NCBI RefSeq assembly: GCF_000003815.2
Contig: NC_049990.1
Location: forward strand, 119,475-160,133
Reading direction: 5' to 3'
DNA: 40,659 bases
Source: Branchiostoma floridae
Taxonomy: Eukaryota > Chordata > Leptocardii > Amphioxiformes > Branchiostomatidae
Positions 20,055 to 28,379 of the stretch are shown here, piece after piece. The translations under genes were made by a program, and so were the position numbers. Position 1 is the first letter of the stretch, and each line of letters starts with the position of its first letter. The notes beneath the pieces were generated by a model. That model saw only the letters and a program-made list of their open reading frames with translations, was not told the DNA's origin and searched no databases.

Positions 20055-20097
<43 letters not shown>

Positions 20098-20302
20098 TAT
20101 GAGATACAGCAGGGGAAGCCCCGGCCCCACCTTTACAAGCGTCGAACTGTGAGAGCAGCACTCTGCGGATCTCCTTCAGCCAGATGGACTTGGTCTCTGC
20201 TGTGGGCGCCTGGATGGTGTACACCTCCGACCTGCCGTGCAGCCAGACCTCAAACTTACGGGCGTCCCCTTTAACGTTCTCTGTGATGCCTACTGCACTC
20301 AT
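19954..20302 (-). CDS. RhoGEF exon: second half of PH domain plus Gln/His linker
   Basis: A 349-bp exon, phase 0 in and phase 1 out. It starts MSAVGITENVKGDARKFEVW, which closely matches the PH domain of MCF2/MCF2L proteins as I know them. It includes the C-terminal PH helix (TAETKSIWLKEIRRVLLSQF, with the invariant Trp). After the PH domain comes a Gln/His tract (KQQQHQQQQQHQQQH) encoded by CAACAACAT-type repeats, then a linker ending LTPQSE. The acceptor is CTGTACAG|ATGAGT and the donor CTGAAG|GTTGGA. The PH domain binds phosphoinositides and assists the DH domain. Confidence 0.92.
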
Positions 20303-20600
20303 CTGTACAGACACATAACACAAACATTACACACTCAGCTAACCCTAACCCTGGAGCCAGACCTCAAACTTACGGGCATCGCCTTTCACGTTCTCTGTGA
20401 TGCCTACTGCACTCATCTGGGGGCAGAAAACACACATTACACACTCAGCTAACCCTAACCCTGGATGGTGTACACCTCCGACCTGCCGTGGAGCCACTCA
20501 AACTTACGGGCGTCGCCTTTAACATTCTCTGTGATGCCTACTGCACTCATCTGTACAGACACATAACACAAAAATTACACACACATCTGTACAGACACAT
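20303..20600. repeat. acceptor-side partial copies of exon 20302-19954
   Basis: Two extra copies of acceptor plus exon 5' end lie at about 20417 and 20551. The nearer copy runs through MSAVGITENVKGDARKFEVW and then hits TAG. The farther copy keeps even more exon (to TIQ) but has lost two bases in the Val-Trp codons, then also meets TAG. Both retain a usable-looking CAG|ATGAGT. Confidence 0.8.
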
Positions 20601-20654
20601 AACATAATTATTACACACTCATCACGGTTCACATTCTCTGGGATGCCATCTCCC

Positions 20655-21145
20655 TCCTTGAAGTAAGTTTGTAAGTTAGTAGGTGTGTTACCTGTATACA
20701 GTTCTTGTAGCTGTAGCAGGCCCTCTCCCCTTCCTTGATGTAAGTTTGTAAGTTAGTAAGTGTGTTACCTGTATGCAGTTCTTGTAGCTGTAGCAGGCCC
20801 TCCCTCCCTCCTGTATGTAAGTTTGTAAGTTAGTAAGTGTGTTACCTGTATGCAGTTCTTGTAGCTGTAGCAGGCCCTCCCTCCCTCCTTTATGTAAGTT
20901 TGTAAGTTAGTAAGTGTGTTACCTGTATGCAGTTCTTGTAGCTGTAGCAGGCCCTCCCTCCCTCCTTTATGTAAGTTTGTAAGTTAGTAAGTGTGTTACC
21001 TGTATGCAGTTCTTGTAGCTGTAGCAGACCCTCTCTCCTTGATGTAAGTTTGTAAGTTAGTAAGTGTGTTACCTGTATGCAGTTCTTGTAGCTGTAGCAG
21101 ACCCTCTCTCCTTGATGTAAGTTTGTAAGTTAGTAAGTGTGTTAC
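20655..21145. repeat. donor-side array of the first PH exon, ~76-bp unit
   Basis: Seven donors in a row, true donor included. Each copy has about 30 bp of exon end (minus strand CTACAAGAACTGCATACAG) plus GTAACACACTTACTAACTTAC, in units of 73-77 bp. The outermost copy (20690-20745) shares the true exon's sequence CTCCCCTTCCTTGATG, which the inner copies have changed. Confidence 0.88.
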
Positions 21146-21352
21146 CTGTATACAGTTCTTATAGCTGTAGCAGGCCCTCTCCCCTTCCTTGATGTCTTCC
21201 CGTTTCTTACAGAAGAGCAGCAGCTTCTCGTACAGGAAGATGTGTCTCTGCATGGGGCGGATCCGCAGAGCCTTGACCTTGCTGTCCTTACTGGAGCCCC
21301 AGACGCTGAAGGAGCCCTGCATCAGCAGCTTCCCCTGCTGGGACAGGTCACC
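21146..21352 (-). CDS. RhoGEF exon: first half of PH domain
   Basis: A 207-bp exon, 69 codons, phase 0 at both ends. It starts GDLSQQGKLLMQGSFSVWGS and continues IRPMQRHIFLYEKLLLFCKK to the end CYSYKNCIQ. The 'LLMQGSFSVW' and 'RHIFLYEKLLLFCKKRE' blocks are signatures of MCF2/MCF2L PH domains. The acceptor is CCCCCAG|GGTGACC and the donor ATACAG|GTAACA. The exon has duplicated junctions on both sides: two extra acceptors upstream and six extra donors downstream. Confidence 0.95.
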
Positions 21353-21440
21353 CTGGGGGAGGGGGGCAACAACACAACAACACAGGTCACCCTGGGGGAG
21401 GGGGGCAACAACACATCAACACAGGTCACCCTGGGGGAGC
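21353..21440. repeat. 42-bp acceptor-side array of the first PH exon
   Basis: Two extra copies of CCCCAG|GGTGACCTGTGTTG (minus strand) upstream of the true acceptor, each repeating the acceptor and the first 11 exon bases. Confidence 0.85.
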
Positions 21441-21499
21441 AACAACTCTCTTAACAACACAGTTGCTGAGGAAACATCCTAATTAACAACAAAGTGTTC

Positions 21500-21620
21500 T
21501 TCACACAGCAATGAAAGGTGATACTTGGCTTCACACAGCAATGAAAGGTGATACTTGGCTTCACACAGCAATGAAAGGTGATACTTGGCTTCACACAGCA
21601 ATGAAAGGTGATACTTGTCG
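21500..21620. repeat. 30-bp unit, four copies
   Basis: The unit is AATGAAAGGTGATACTTGGC followed by TTCACACAGC. Nearly perfect, and immediately downstream of the donor of exon 21852-21634. Confidence 0.9.
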
Positions 21621-21633
21621 TGGCTCAACTTAC

Positions 21634-21852
21634 ATCAAACCCGGTGATGGCGATCTGATGCATGATGTCATTGACATTTTTAAGGACCTCCAGCATGGTG
21701 GCCAGTGCGTCATCTATGTCCTGCCTGCCTTCCTGGTCCTGAGTGTATTTCAGCATCTCCTTCAGCAGCAGCTGGTACTTCGTGATGCGCTGCACTGGCT
21801 TCAGCAGGTACGCTTCTAAAGGCAGCTTGTGCTCCAGTCTGAGCTGGCACTC
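21634..21852 (-). CDS. RhoGEF exon: catalytic core of DH domain
   Basis: A 219-bp exon, 73 codons, phase 0 at both ends. It starts ECQLRLEHKLPLEAYLLKPV and continues QRITKYQLLLKEMLKYTQDQ, the conserved CR3 block of DH domains that contacts Rho-family switch regions. It ends NVNDIMHQIAITGFD. The similarity to MCF2/MCF2L is close by eye. The acceptor is TTCCCTACAG|GAGTGCC and the donor TTTGAT|GTAAGT. This exon supplies CR3 and the long final helix of the DH domain, which catalyses GDP/GTP exchange on Rho-type GTPases. Confidence 0.96.
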
Positions 21853-22466
21853 CTGTAGGGAACAATGGACAGCTCAAGGGTTAGGCTTCTAAAGGCAGCT
21901 TGTGGTCCAGTCTGAGCTGGCACTCCTGTAGGGAACAATGGACAGCACAGGGTTAGGCTTCTAAAGGCAGCTTGTGCTCCAGTCTGAGCTGGCACTCCTG
22001 TAGGGAACAATGGACAGCTCAGGGTTAGGCTTCTAAAGGCAGCTTGTGCTCCAGTCTGAGCTGGCACTCCTGTAGGGAACAATGGACAGCTCAGGGTTAG
22101 GCTTCTAAAGGCAGCTTGTGCTCCAGTCTGAGCTGGCACTCCTGTAGGGAACAATGGACAGCACAAGGGTTAGGCTTCTAAAGGCAGCTTGTGCTCCAGT
22201 CTGAGCTGGCACTCCTGTAGGGAACAATGGACAGCTCAGGGTTAGGCTTCTAAAGGCAGCTTGTGCTCCAGTCTGAGCTGGCACTCCTGTAGGGAACAAT
22301 GGACAGCTCAGGGTTAGGCTTCTAAAGGCAGCTTGTGCTCCAGTCTGAGCTGGCACTCCTGTAGGGAACAATGGACAGCTCAGGGTTAGGCTTCTAAAGG
22401 CAGCTTGTGCTCCAGTCTGAGCTGGCACTCCTGTAGGGAACAATGGACAGCTCAGGGTTAGGCTTC
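21853..22466. repeat. 72-bp acceptor-side array of the DH core exon, block 1
   Basis: Eight extra copies of acceptor plus the first ~42 exon bases (minus strand CCCTACAG|GAGTGCCAGCTCAGAC...CTTTAGAAGC). Each copy then reads TAA instead of TAC: the true exon continues EAYLL, the copies stop at EA*. Units differ by a few substitutions (AGCTCAGGG or AGCACAAGGG). Confidence 0.93.
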
Positions 22467-22470
22467 TAAA

Positions 22471-22905
22471 GAGCAGTTACCACTAATACAAATCTACATA
22501 GGCGATAATGTAAAAGTTAGCAAGTTCAGGGTGTCATAATCTCATCCGTGAACATTCCAGGTCATAAGAACTCACCCCACACAGCAGCCCGCTATCTCAA
22601 GTGTCCAAAAGTCTAATCTTTAAACTTTCTGGACAGCGCAACTATTCCAGCGGTCAAATCTTGCCGCCATCTTGCTTTTCATGACGTCATTTTTGGGACT
22701 CAGCACTTGAAATTAGGGGTCAGCACAGGCCGAAAAGATGGACCAAAACCTAGTTTTTTGGCCGAATCTGAACATCTGCAACCTACACTGTCTCACCAAT
22801 ATGAAATGTTACTTTCATTTTCCTGCTAAACGTCGAAAATAGGCTAAAATACTGTAGGGACTCGTTTTGGGCCTTTTGCGCCTGCGTCAATTAGGGTCAT
22901 TGCCC
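22471..22905. mobile_element. probable MITE inserted in the 72-bp array
   Basis: A unique 435-bp segment splits the acceptor array. The ends look like imperfect inverted repeats: left GAGCAGTTACCACTAAT, right (inverse complement) GGGCAATGACCCTAATT. TAAA is present directly outside both ends (22467-22470 and 22906-22909). No coding frame. It contains TGACGTCA (CRE-type) and GCCGCCATCTTG (YY1-type) motifs. Confidence 0.6.
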
Positions 22906-23348
22906 TAAAGGCAGCTTGTGCTCCAGTCTGAGCTGGCACTCCTGTAGGGAGCAATGGACAGCACAAGGGTTAGGCTTCTAAAGGCAGCTTGTGCTCCAGT
23001 CTGAGCTGGCACTCCTGTAGGGAGCAATGGACAGCACAAGGGTTAGGCTTCTAAAGGCAGCTTGTGCTCCAGTCTGAGCTGGCACTCCTGTAGGGAACAA
23101 TGGACAGCTCAGGGTTAGGCTTCTAAAGGCAGCTTGTGCTCCAGTCTGAGCTGGCACTCCTGCAGGGAACAATGGACAGCACAAGGGTTAGGCTTCTAAA
23201 GGCAGCTTGTGCTCCAGTCTGAGCTGGCACTCCTGTAGGGAACAACGGACAGCTCAGGGTTAGGCTTCTAAAGGCAGCTTGTGCTCCAGTCTGAGCTGGC
23301 ACTCCTGTAGGGAGCAATGGACAGCACAAGGGTTAGGCTTCTAAAGGC
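22906..23348. repeat. 72-bp acceptor-side array of the DH core exon, block 2
   Basis: Six more copies of the same unit beyond the insertion, bringing the acceptor copies to 15 with the true one. Variants include GGGAGCAATGG and CTGCAGGGAAC. Confidence 0.93.
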
Positions 23349-23462
23349 TGGTTAGCTGGTGAGTTTGTAAGTCAGTAAAGGTAAGTTTGTAAGTCAGTAT
23401 GTGAGTGTGTAAGTAAGTGAGTGTAAGTCACTAAATGAGTGTGTAAGAAGTTGCAATGCTAC

Positions 23463-23555
23463 CTTGAAGAAGGCGTTGTCGCCACAGTCCCTGCGAAGCG
23501 CCTCGGAGCGAGTCTTGTTCTGGCAGTATTTGCTGTACATCTGCAGGTCTTCTTG
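23463..23555 (-). CDS. RhoGEF exon: DH domain, CR2-CR3 linker
   Basis: A 93-bp exon, 31 codons, phase 0 at both ends, starting QEDLQMYSKYCQNKTRSEAL and ending DCGDNAFFK. The YCQNK/R-S-E block is typical of MCF2/MCF2L DH domains. The acceptor is GTCCCACAG|CAAG and the donor TTCAAG|GTAGCA, the latter weaker than its neighbours. GTAAGT-like short repeats follow it (plus strand 23350-23455). Confidence 0.93.
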
Positions 23556-23574
23556 CTGTGGGACAGATAAAAGT

Positions 23575-24303
23575 TTCAGCCAGGTAACAACAAAAGTCTC
23601 AGCCAGGTAACAACAAGTCTCAGCCAGGTAACAACAAGTCTCAGCCAGGTAACAACAAAACTCTCAGCCAGGTAACAACAAAAGTCTCAGCAAGGTAACA
23701 ACAAAAGTCTCAGCCAGGTAACAACAAGTCTCAGCCAGGTAACAACAAAACTCTCAGCCAGGTAACAACAAAAGTCTCAGCAAGGTAACAACAAAAGTCT
23801 CAGCCAGGTAACAACAAGTCTCAGCCAGGTAACAACAAGTCTCAGCCAGGTAACAACAAGTCTCAGCCAGGTAACAACAAGTCTCAGCCAGGTAACAACA
23901 AAACTCTCAGCCAGGTAACAACAAGTCTCAGCCAGGTAACAACAAGTCTCAGCCAGGTAACAACAAGTCTCAGCCAGGTAACAACAAAACTCTCAGCCAG
24001 GTAACAACAAAAGTCTCAGCCAGGTAACAACAAAAGTCTCAGCAAGGTAACAACAAAAGTCTCAGCAAGGTAACAACAAAAGTCTCAGCCAGGTAACAAC
24101 AAAAGTCTCAGCCAGGTAACAACAAAAGTCTCAGCCAGGTAACAACAAAAGTCTCAGCAAGGTAACAACAAAAGTCTCAGCCAGGTAACAACAAAAGTCT
24201 CAGCCAGGTAACAACAAAAGTCTCAGCAAGGTAACAACAAAAGTCTCAGCCAGGTAACAACAAAAGTCTCAGCAAGGTAACAACAAAAGTCTCAGCAAGG
24301 TAA
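23575..24303. repeat. minisatellite, 20/23-bp unit, ~34 copies
   Basis: GTCTCAGCCAGGTAACAACA with an optional AAA insert; SCAAGG variants recur. On the plus strand each unit looks like a donor (CAG|GTAACA), but on the coding minus strand it holds no splice junction. It begins about 20 bp upstream of the exon 23555 acceptor. Confidence 0.94.
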
Positions 24304-24553
24304 CATGGAACCCCATTTTACATCCCTTCTGAAAGACGAAATTCAATGCAGCTCTGACCAAGGGTTGAATCCTTCCGAGCTGGTTCGAGGAAAATGTCTG
24401 GTCGTACAACAATGACATGCTAAAATCCTCAGTCTTTGACATGACATAAATTGGTTTGGTTCGTGTGAATAGACCCGCGGCATCGGGTGACAAAACATCC
24501 TTTCCACAAAACAGTGCACTGCTGCTGTTTCAGATTATAGCAACAAGACTTAC

Positions 24554-24623
24554 CCTTTCCACAAAACATCTTCCAACGAGCGCCGGTCGGTCTCGATGGC
24601 TCTCCAACAACACCAGGAACACC
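24554..24623 (-). CDS. RhoGEF exon: DH domain, CR2
   Basis: A 70-bp exon completing Glu (GA|G) and then encoding VFLVLLESHRDRPALVGRCF VER. It corresponds to the 'IFLxELE...LVGRCFLER' block of MCF2/MCF2L. The acceptor is TTTGTCAG|GGTG and the donor AAAGG|GTAAGT. No junction duplication is seen at this exon, unlike most others in the gene. Confidence 0.94.
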
Positions 24624-25017
24624 CTGACAAACAAACAAACAAACATGTCAACAAACAGTAAATTACACTAGTTAACAACTTGTGTTACTATGTGTGAGTA
24701 ATTTACTAGCAGAGTAATTTACTAGCAGAGTAATTTACAATTGTTTAGAAGTGACTTATAACTTACAAGGTTAGATAGGTTGTGCAGATCGAGGTGACAA
24801 TTAAACTGAAGAGTTAGCTGTAGAGTTAGGTAGATCATGTGACGTGTTTCTAAGTTGAAGAGTTGGCGAGATTGTGTAGGTGATGAAGTAGTAGAAGTTG
24901 TAGAGTTAGGTAGATGTCACATGTAAGTTGTAGACTCAGTTAGATGTGGCAAAAATTTTATATATACAAAGATTCCTCCCTACTAACTCATTGAGGAATT
25001 TGTAGAGTTAGATGTGG

Positions 25018-25262
25018 CAGGTACTTACTTATTGTGGAAGCTGTAGAGTTAGGTAGATGTGACTTACTCATTGTGGAAGTTGAAGAGTTAGGTAGATGTG
25101 ACTTACTCATTGTGGAAGTTAAAGAGTTAGGTAGATGTGACTTACTCATTGTGGAAGTTGAAGAGTTAGGTAGATGTGACTTACTCATTGTGGAAGTTGT
25201 AGAGTTAGGTAGATGTGACTTACTCATTGTGGAAGTTGTAGAGTTAGGTAGATGTGACTTAC
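25018..25262. repeat. 39-bp donor-side array of DH exon 25378-25263
   Basis: Six extra copies of the exon end plus donor (minus strand TACAACTTCCACAATGA|GTAAGTCACATCTACC) after the true donor. Unlike the 36-bp array at 26 kb, reading on from the exon meets TAA at once (GAG TAA), so a distal donor could not yield an open product. Confidence 0.93.
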
Positions 25263-25378
25263 TCATTGTGGAAGTTGTAGATCTCGTCCAGGTTGCCGAA
25301 GAGGATGCTGCGCTTGCCGTGCAGGATGGGGGGGATGAGATGGGCCAGCTCAGGATTGTCAAACTGCTTGTAGTAGCC
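25263..25378 (-). CDS. RhoGEF exon: DH domain, between CR1 and CR2
   Basis: A 116-bp exon, phase 0 in and phase 2 out, starting GYYKQFDNPELAHLIPPILH and ending FGNLDEIYNFHN. The 'ILFGNLDEIYNFHN' block is a hallmark of Dbl-type DH domains. The acceptor is GCATTTCCAG|GGCTAC and the donor CAATGA|GTAAGT. It follows the previous exon as ...LYDILE|GYYKQF, matching the family (LxxxLExY). Confidence 0.95.
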
Positions 25379-25799
25379 CTGGAAATGCAGTAGTCAGATG
25401 TTTATTACAGTGGTCAGAAGTGACAGGTAAGTTGTAGAATTAGGCACATGTGACATGTAATTTGTAGGCAGTTAGATAGCTGAGTGAGCTCAGGGTTGTT
25501 AAACTGCTGATCATAATATCATCAACTGCTTACTAGTATAGCCCTAAGGAAATTATAGCTAGGAAAAGTTCTTTCTGCATTTTCAACTGCCATCATCATC
25601 TACCATCCTACTGAGCCTCCTTCTTGCCATAGGACCTGGACGCAAGAATTTTCCTTTACAGAAGCTATATATTTTATAGTAGAAGTTGACTTTTACATAT
25701 CATACATAACATATCAAAGTTGATTGCTGTAGTTATATCATAAAAGTTACAGTATCTACTGATCTTACTGATGAAGATTCCTTATCTTTAGCAGATGAA

Positions 25800-26849
25800 G
25801 CTTACCTCGAGAATATCGTACAGTTCGCTGACGTAGCTTACCTCGAGAATATCGTACAGTTCGCTGACAAAGCTTACCTCGAGAATATCGTACAGTTCGC
25901 TGACAAAGCTTACCTCGAGAATATCGTACAGTTCGCTGACAAAGCTTACCTCGAGAATATCGTACAGTTCGCTGACGTAGCTTACCTCGAGAATATCGTA
26001 CAGTTCGCTGACGAAGCTTACCTCGAGAATATCGTACAGTTCGCTGACAAAGCTTACCTCGAGAATATCGTACAGTTCGCTGACGTAGCTTACCTCGAGA
26101 ATATCGTACAGTTCGCTGACAAAGCTTACCTCGAGAATATCGTACAGTTCGCTGACAAAGCTTACCTCGAGAATATCGTACAGTTCGCTGACAAAGCTTA
26201 CCTCGAGAATATCGTACAGTTCGCTGACGAAGCTTACCTCGAGAATATCGTACAGTTCGCTGACGAAGCTTACCTCGAGAATATCGTACAGTTCGCTGAC
26301 AAAGCTTACCTCGAGAATATCGTACAGTTCGCTGACAAAGCTTACCTCGAGAATATCGTACAGTTCGCTGACAAAGCTTACCTCGAGAATATCGTACAGT
26401 TCGCTGACGAAGCTTACCTCGAGAATATCGTACAGTTCGCTGACGAAGCTTACCTCGAGAATATCGTACAGTTCGCTGACGAAGCTTACCTCGAGAATAT
26501 CGTACAGTTCGCTGACAAAGCTTACCTCGAGAATATCGTACAGTTCGCTGACGTAGCTTACCTCGAGAATATCGTACAGTTCGCTGACAAAGCTTACCTC
26601 GAGAATATCGTACAGTTCGCTGACGAAGCTTACCTCGAGAATATCGTACAGTTCGCTGACGAAGCTTACCTCGAGAATATCGTACAGTTCGCTGACGTAG
26701 CTTACCTCGAGAATATCGTACAGTTCGCTGACGAAGCTTACCTCGAGAATATCGTACAGTTCGCTGACGTAGCTTACCTCGAGAATATCGTACAGTTCGC
26801 TGACGAAGCTTACCTCGAGAATATCGTACAGTTCGCTGACGTAGCTTAC
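25800..26849 (-). repeat. 36-bp array: 30 consecutive in-frame splice donors of the first DH exon
   Basis: The unit is the exon's last 27 bases (VSELYDILE) plus GTAAGCTTY/GTAAGCTAC. The true proximal donor is at 26849-26844 and the most distal at 25805-25800. The distance of 1044 bp is exactly 29 units, giving 30 donors CTCGAG|GTAAGC. Only two positions vary (codon TTT, TTC or TAC). The frame is open throughout (repeating VSFVSELYDILE), so every donor would rejoin GYYKQF in phase. Confidence 0.97.
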
Positions 26850-26916
26850 CTCGAGAATATCGTACAGTTCGCTGACGTAGATCTGTTCTGTATCCAGCAG
26901 CTCGTTCATCACGTGT
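26850..26916 (-). CDS. RhoGEF exon: start of DH domain (CR1)
   Basis: A 67-bp exon if the proximal donor is used: one base completing a codon, then HVMNELLDTEQIYVSELYDI LE. This is the CR1 helix that begins DH domains (EL-x-TE-x-x-YV-x-x-L). The acceptor is TTCTGTTACAG|ACACG and the donor CTCGAG|GTAAGC, repeated 29 more times downstream in frame. A Dbl-family GEF close to MCF2/MCF2L/MCF2L2 is indicated by the DH and PH sequences together; I cannot separate those paralogues. Upstream exons (Sec14-like, spectrin-like) were not found in this window. Confidence 0.93.
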
Positions 26917-26934
26917 CTGTAACAGAACAAATTA

Positions 26935-27600
26935 ATCCATCAATTATAACATTTGACAGGAATTACAGAAGAGCATGGTGGCTACATTATTAATCACTGC
27001 CTGTAAACAGCACAAACAAACAAACAAACAAACAAACAGCCAAGCCAGGTCCGGATGGATGGAAGCGAGCCACAAATGAGGTGTGAAAAATTTCTACCTG
27101 GCTTCCTTCCCCACCGACCTCTGGAATATGGTCCTGAGGGTTGGGATCACCCCCGTACCCCTGTAGGGATGGTACAGTCCACCATGTCATGGCTACAGCA
27201 GTTGGAGCCATCCATGGAGGTTCAAGGGTAGAAAGGATGGAGGGACAAAACAAAGGGACACACCCCTGTCATAATGGTACAGTCTGCACATCCATTTAAC
27301 TGGTACAGCCTGCACAACCCTATAAAAATGGTACAGCCCGCACACCCCTTTAATTTATGGTATGTTCTCTATTATCTATTTATTCATTTATGTTCTCTAT
27401 GGTGCAAGGAATGATGACGGGCTGAGAAGAGAGCTGAAAGTTTGTTGCATGTTTTAGTTATACTGTAAATGAGTCTTTATACGTAGTTCCTGTAGCTTTG
27501 TCGTGTCAATAAAGATTTCTTCTGTGTCAACTTACAGTCAATGCTACACTGTGCTGTCAAATACAGCCAATGCTACACTGGAGGCTTTTTGAGCCCCCTG
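26935..27600. other. intron or intergenic, no gene seen
   Basis: Contains a short AAAC microsatellite (27010-27040) and short near-repeats around ATGGTACAGYCYGCACA at 27165-27355. No exon recognised. Confidence 0.6.
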
Positions 27601-27604
27601 TGGC

Positions 27605-27895
27605 CCACATTTCCCAGGGAACCAGAACCAAACACATGTCTTCATCTGGCCCACAGGAGAACCAAACACATGTCTTCATCTGGCCCACAGGAGACCAGAA
27701 CCAAACACATGTCTCCATCTGGCCCACAGGAGAACCAGAACCAAACACATGTCTTCATCTGGCCCACAGGGAACCAGAACCAAACACATGTCTCCATCTG
27801 GCCCACAGGAGAACCAGAACCAAACACATGTCTTCATCTGGCCCACAGGAGAACCAGAACCAAACACATGTCTTCATCTGGCCCACTGTGGCCTA
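27605..27895. repeat. minisatellite, ~34-43 bp unit (CCAAACACATGTCTTCATCTGGCCCACAGG)
   Basis: Seven copies with a variable AGAACCAGAA insert. Open frames on both strands are products of repetition. Confidence 0.9.
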
Positions 27896-28074
27896 CATTT
27901 GGGGCTGTCAGCATTACCCAGCTGGGGACTGAACCACTGTCAGTGCAGGGGGGACCTTCTACTCCTGGCTTGCCAACAATAGGGTCATTGACCCTCGCTG
28001 GGCCTGGCCTTGTGTCTGCCCAGGGACAATGGGAATAAGGAAGGCCCCTCCCCGGGGTGCAGGCATAGAACAGT

Positions 28075-28378
28075 GAGAACAAGGGGCTTTATCAACGAGA
28101 GAATACGTAAGAACAAGGGGCTTTATCAACAAGAGAATACGTAAGAACAAGGGGCTTTATCAACAAGAGAATACGTAAGAACAAGGGGCTTTATCAACAA
28201 GAGAATACGTAAGAACAAGGGGCTTTATCAACAAGAGAATACGTAAGAACAAGGAGCTTTATCAACAGGAAAATACGTAAGAACAAGGAGCTTTATCAAC
28301 AAGAGAATACGTAAGAACAAGGAGCTTTATCAACAAGAGAAAACGTAAGAACAGGGGGCTTTATCAACAAGAGAAGAC
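28075..28378. repeat. minisatellite, 34-bp unit, nine copies
   Basis: GTAAGAACAAGGGGCTTTAT followed by CAACAAGAGAATAC; a GGAGCTT variant occupies three neighbouring units. Confidence 0.93.
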
Positions 28379-28379
28379 A

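Noticed and set aside
25788-26930. A 380-codon minus-strand frame as one continuous coding exon
   Set aside because: Only the first 67 bases are clearly exon by homology to DH domains; the rest is a junction array. It is reported as an array whose coding use is open, not as a 380-residue protein.
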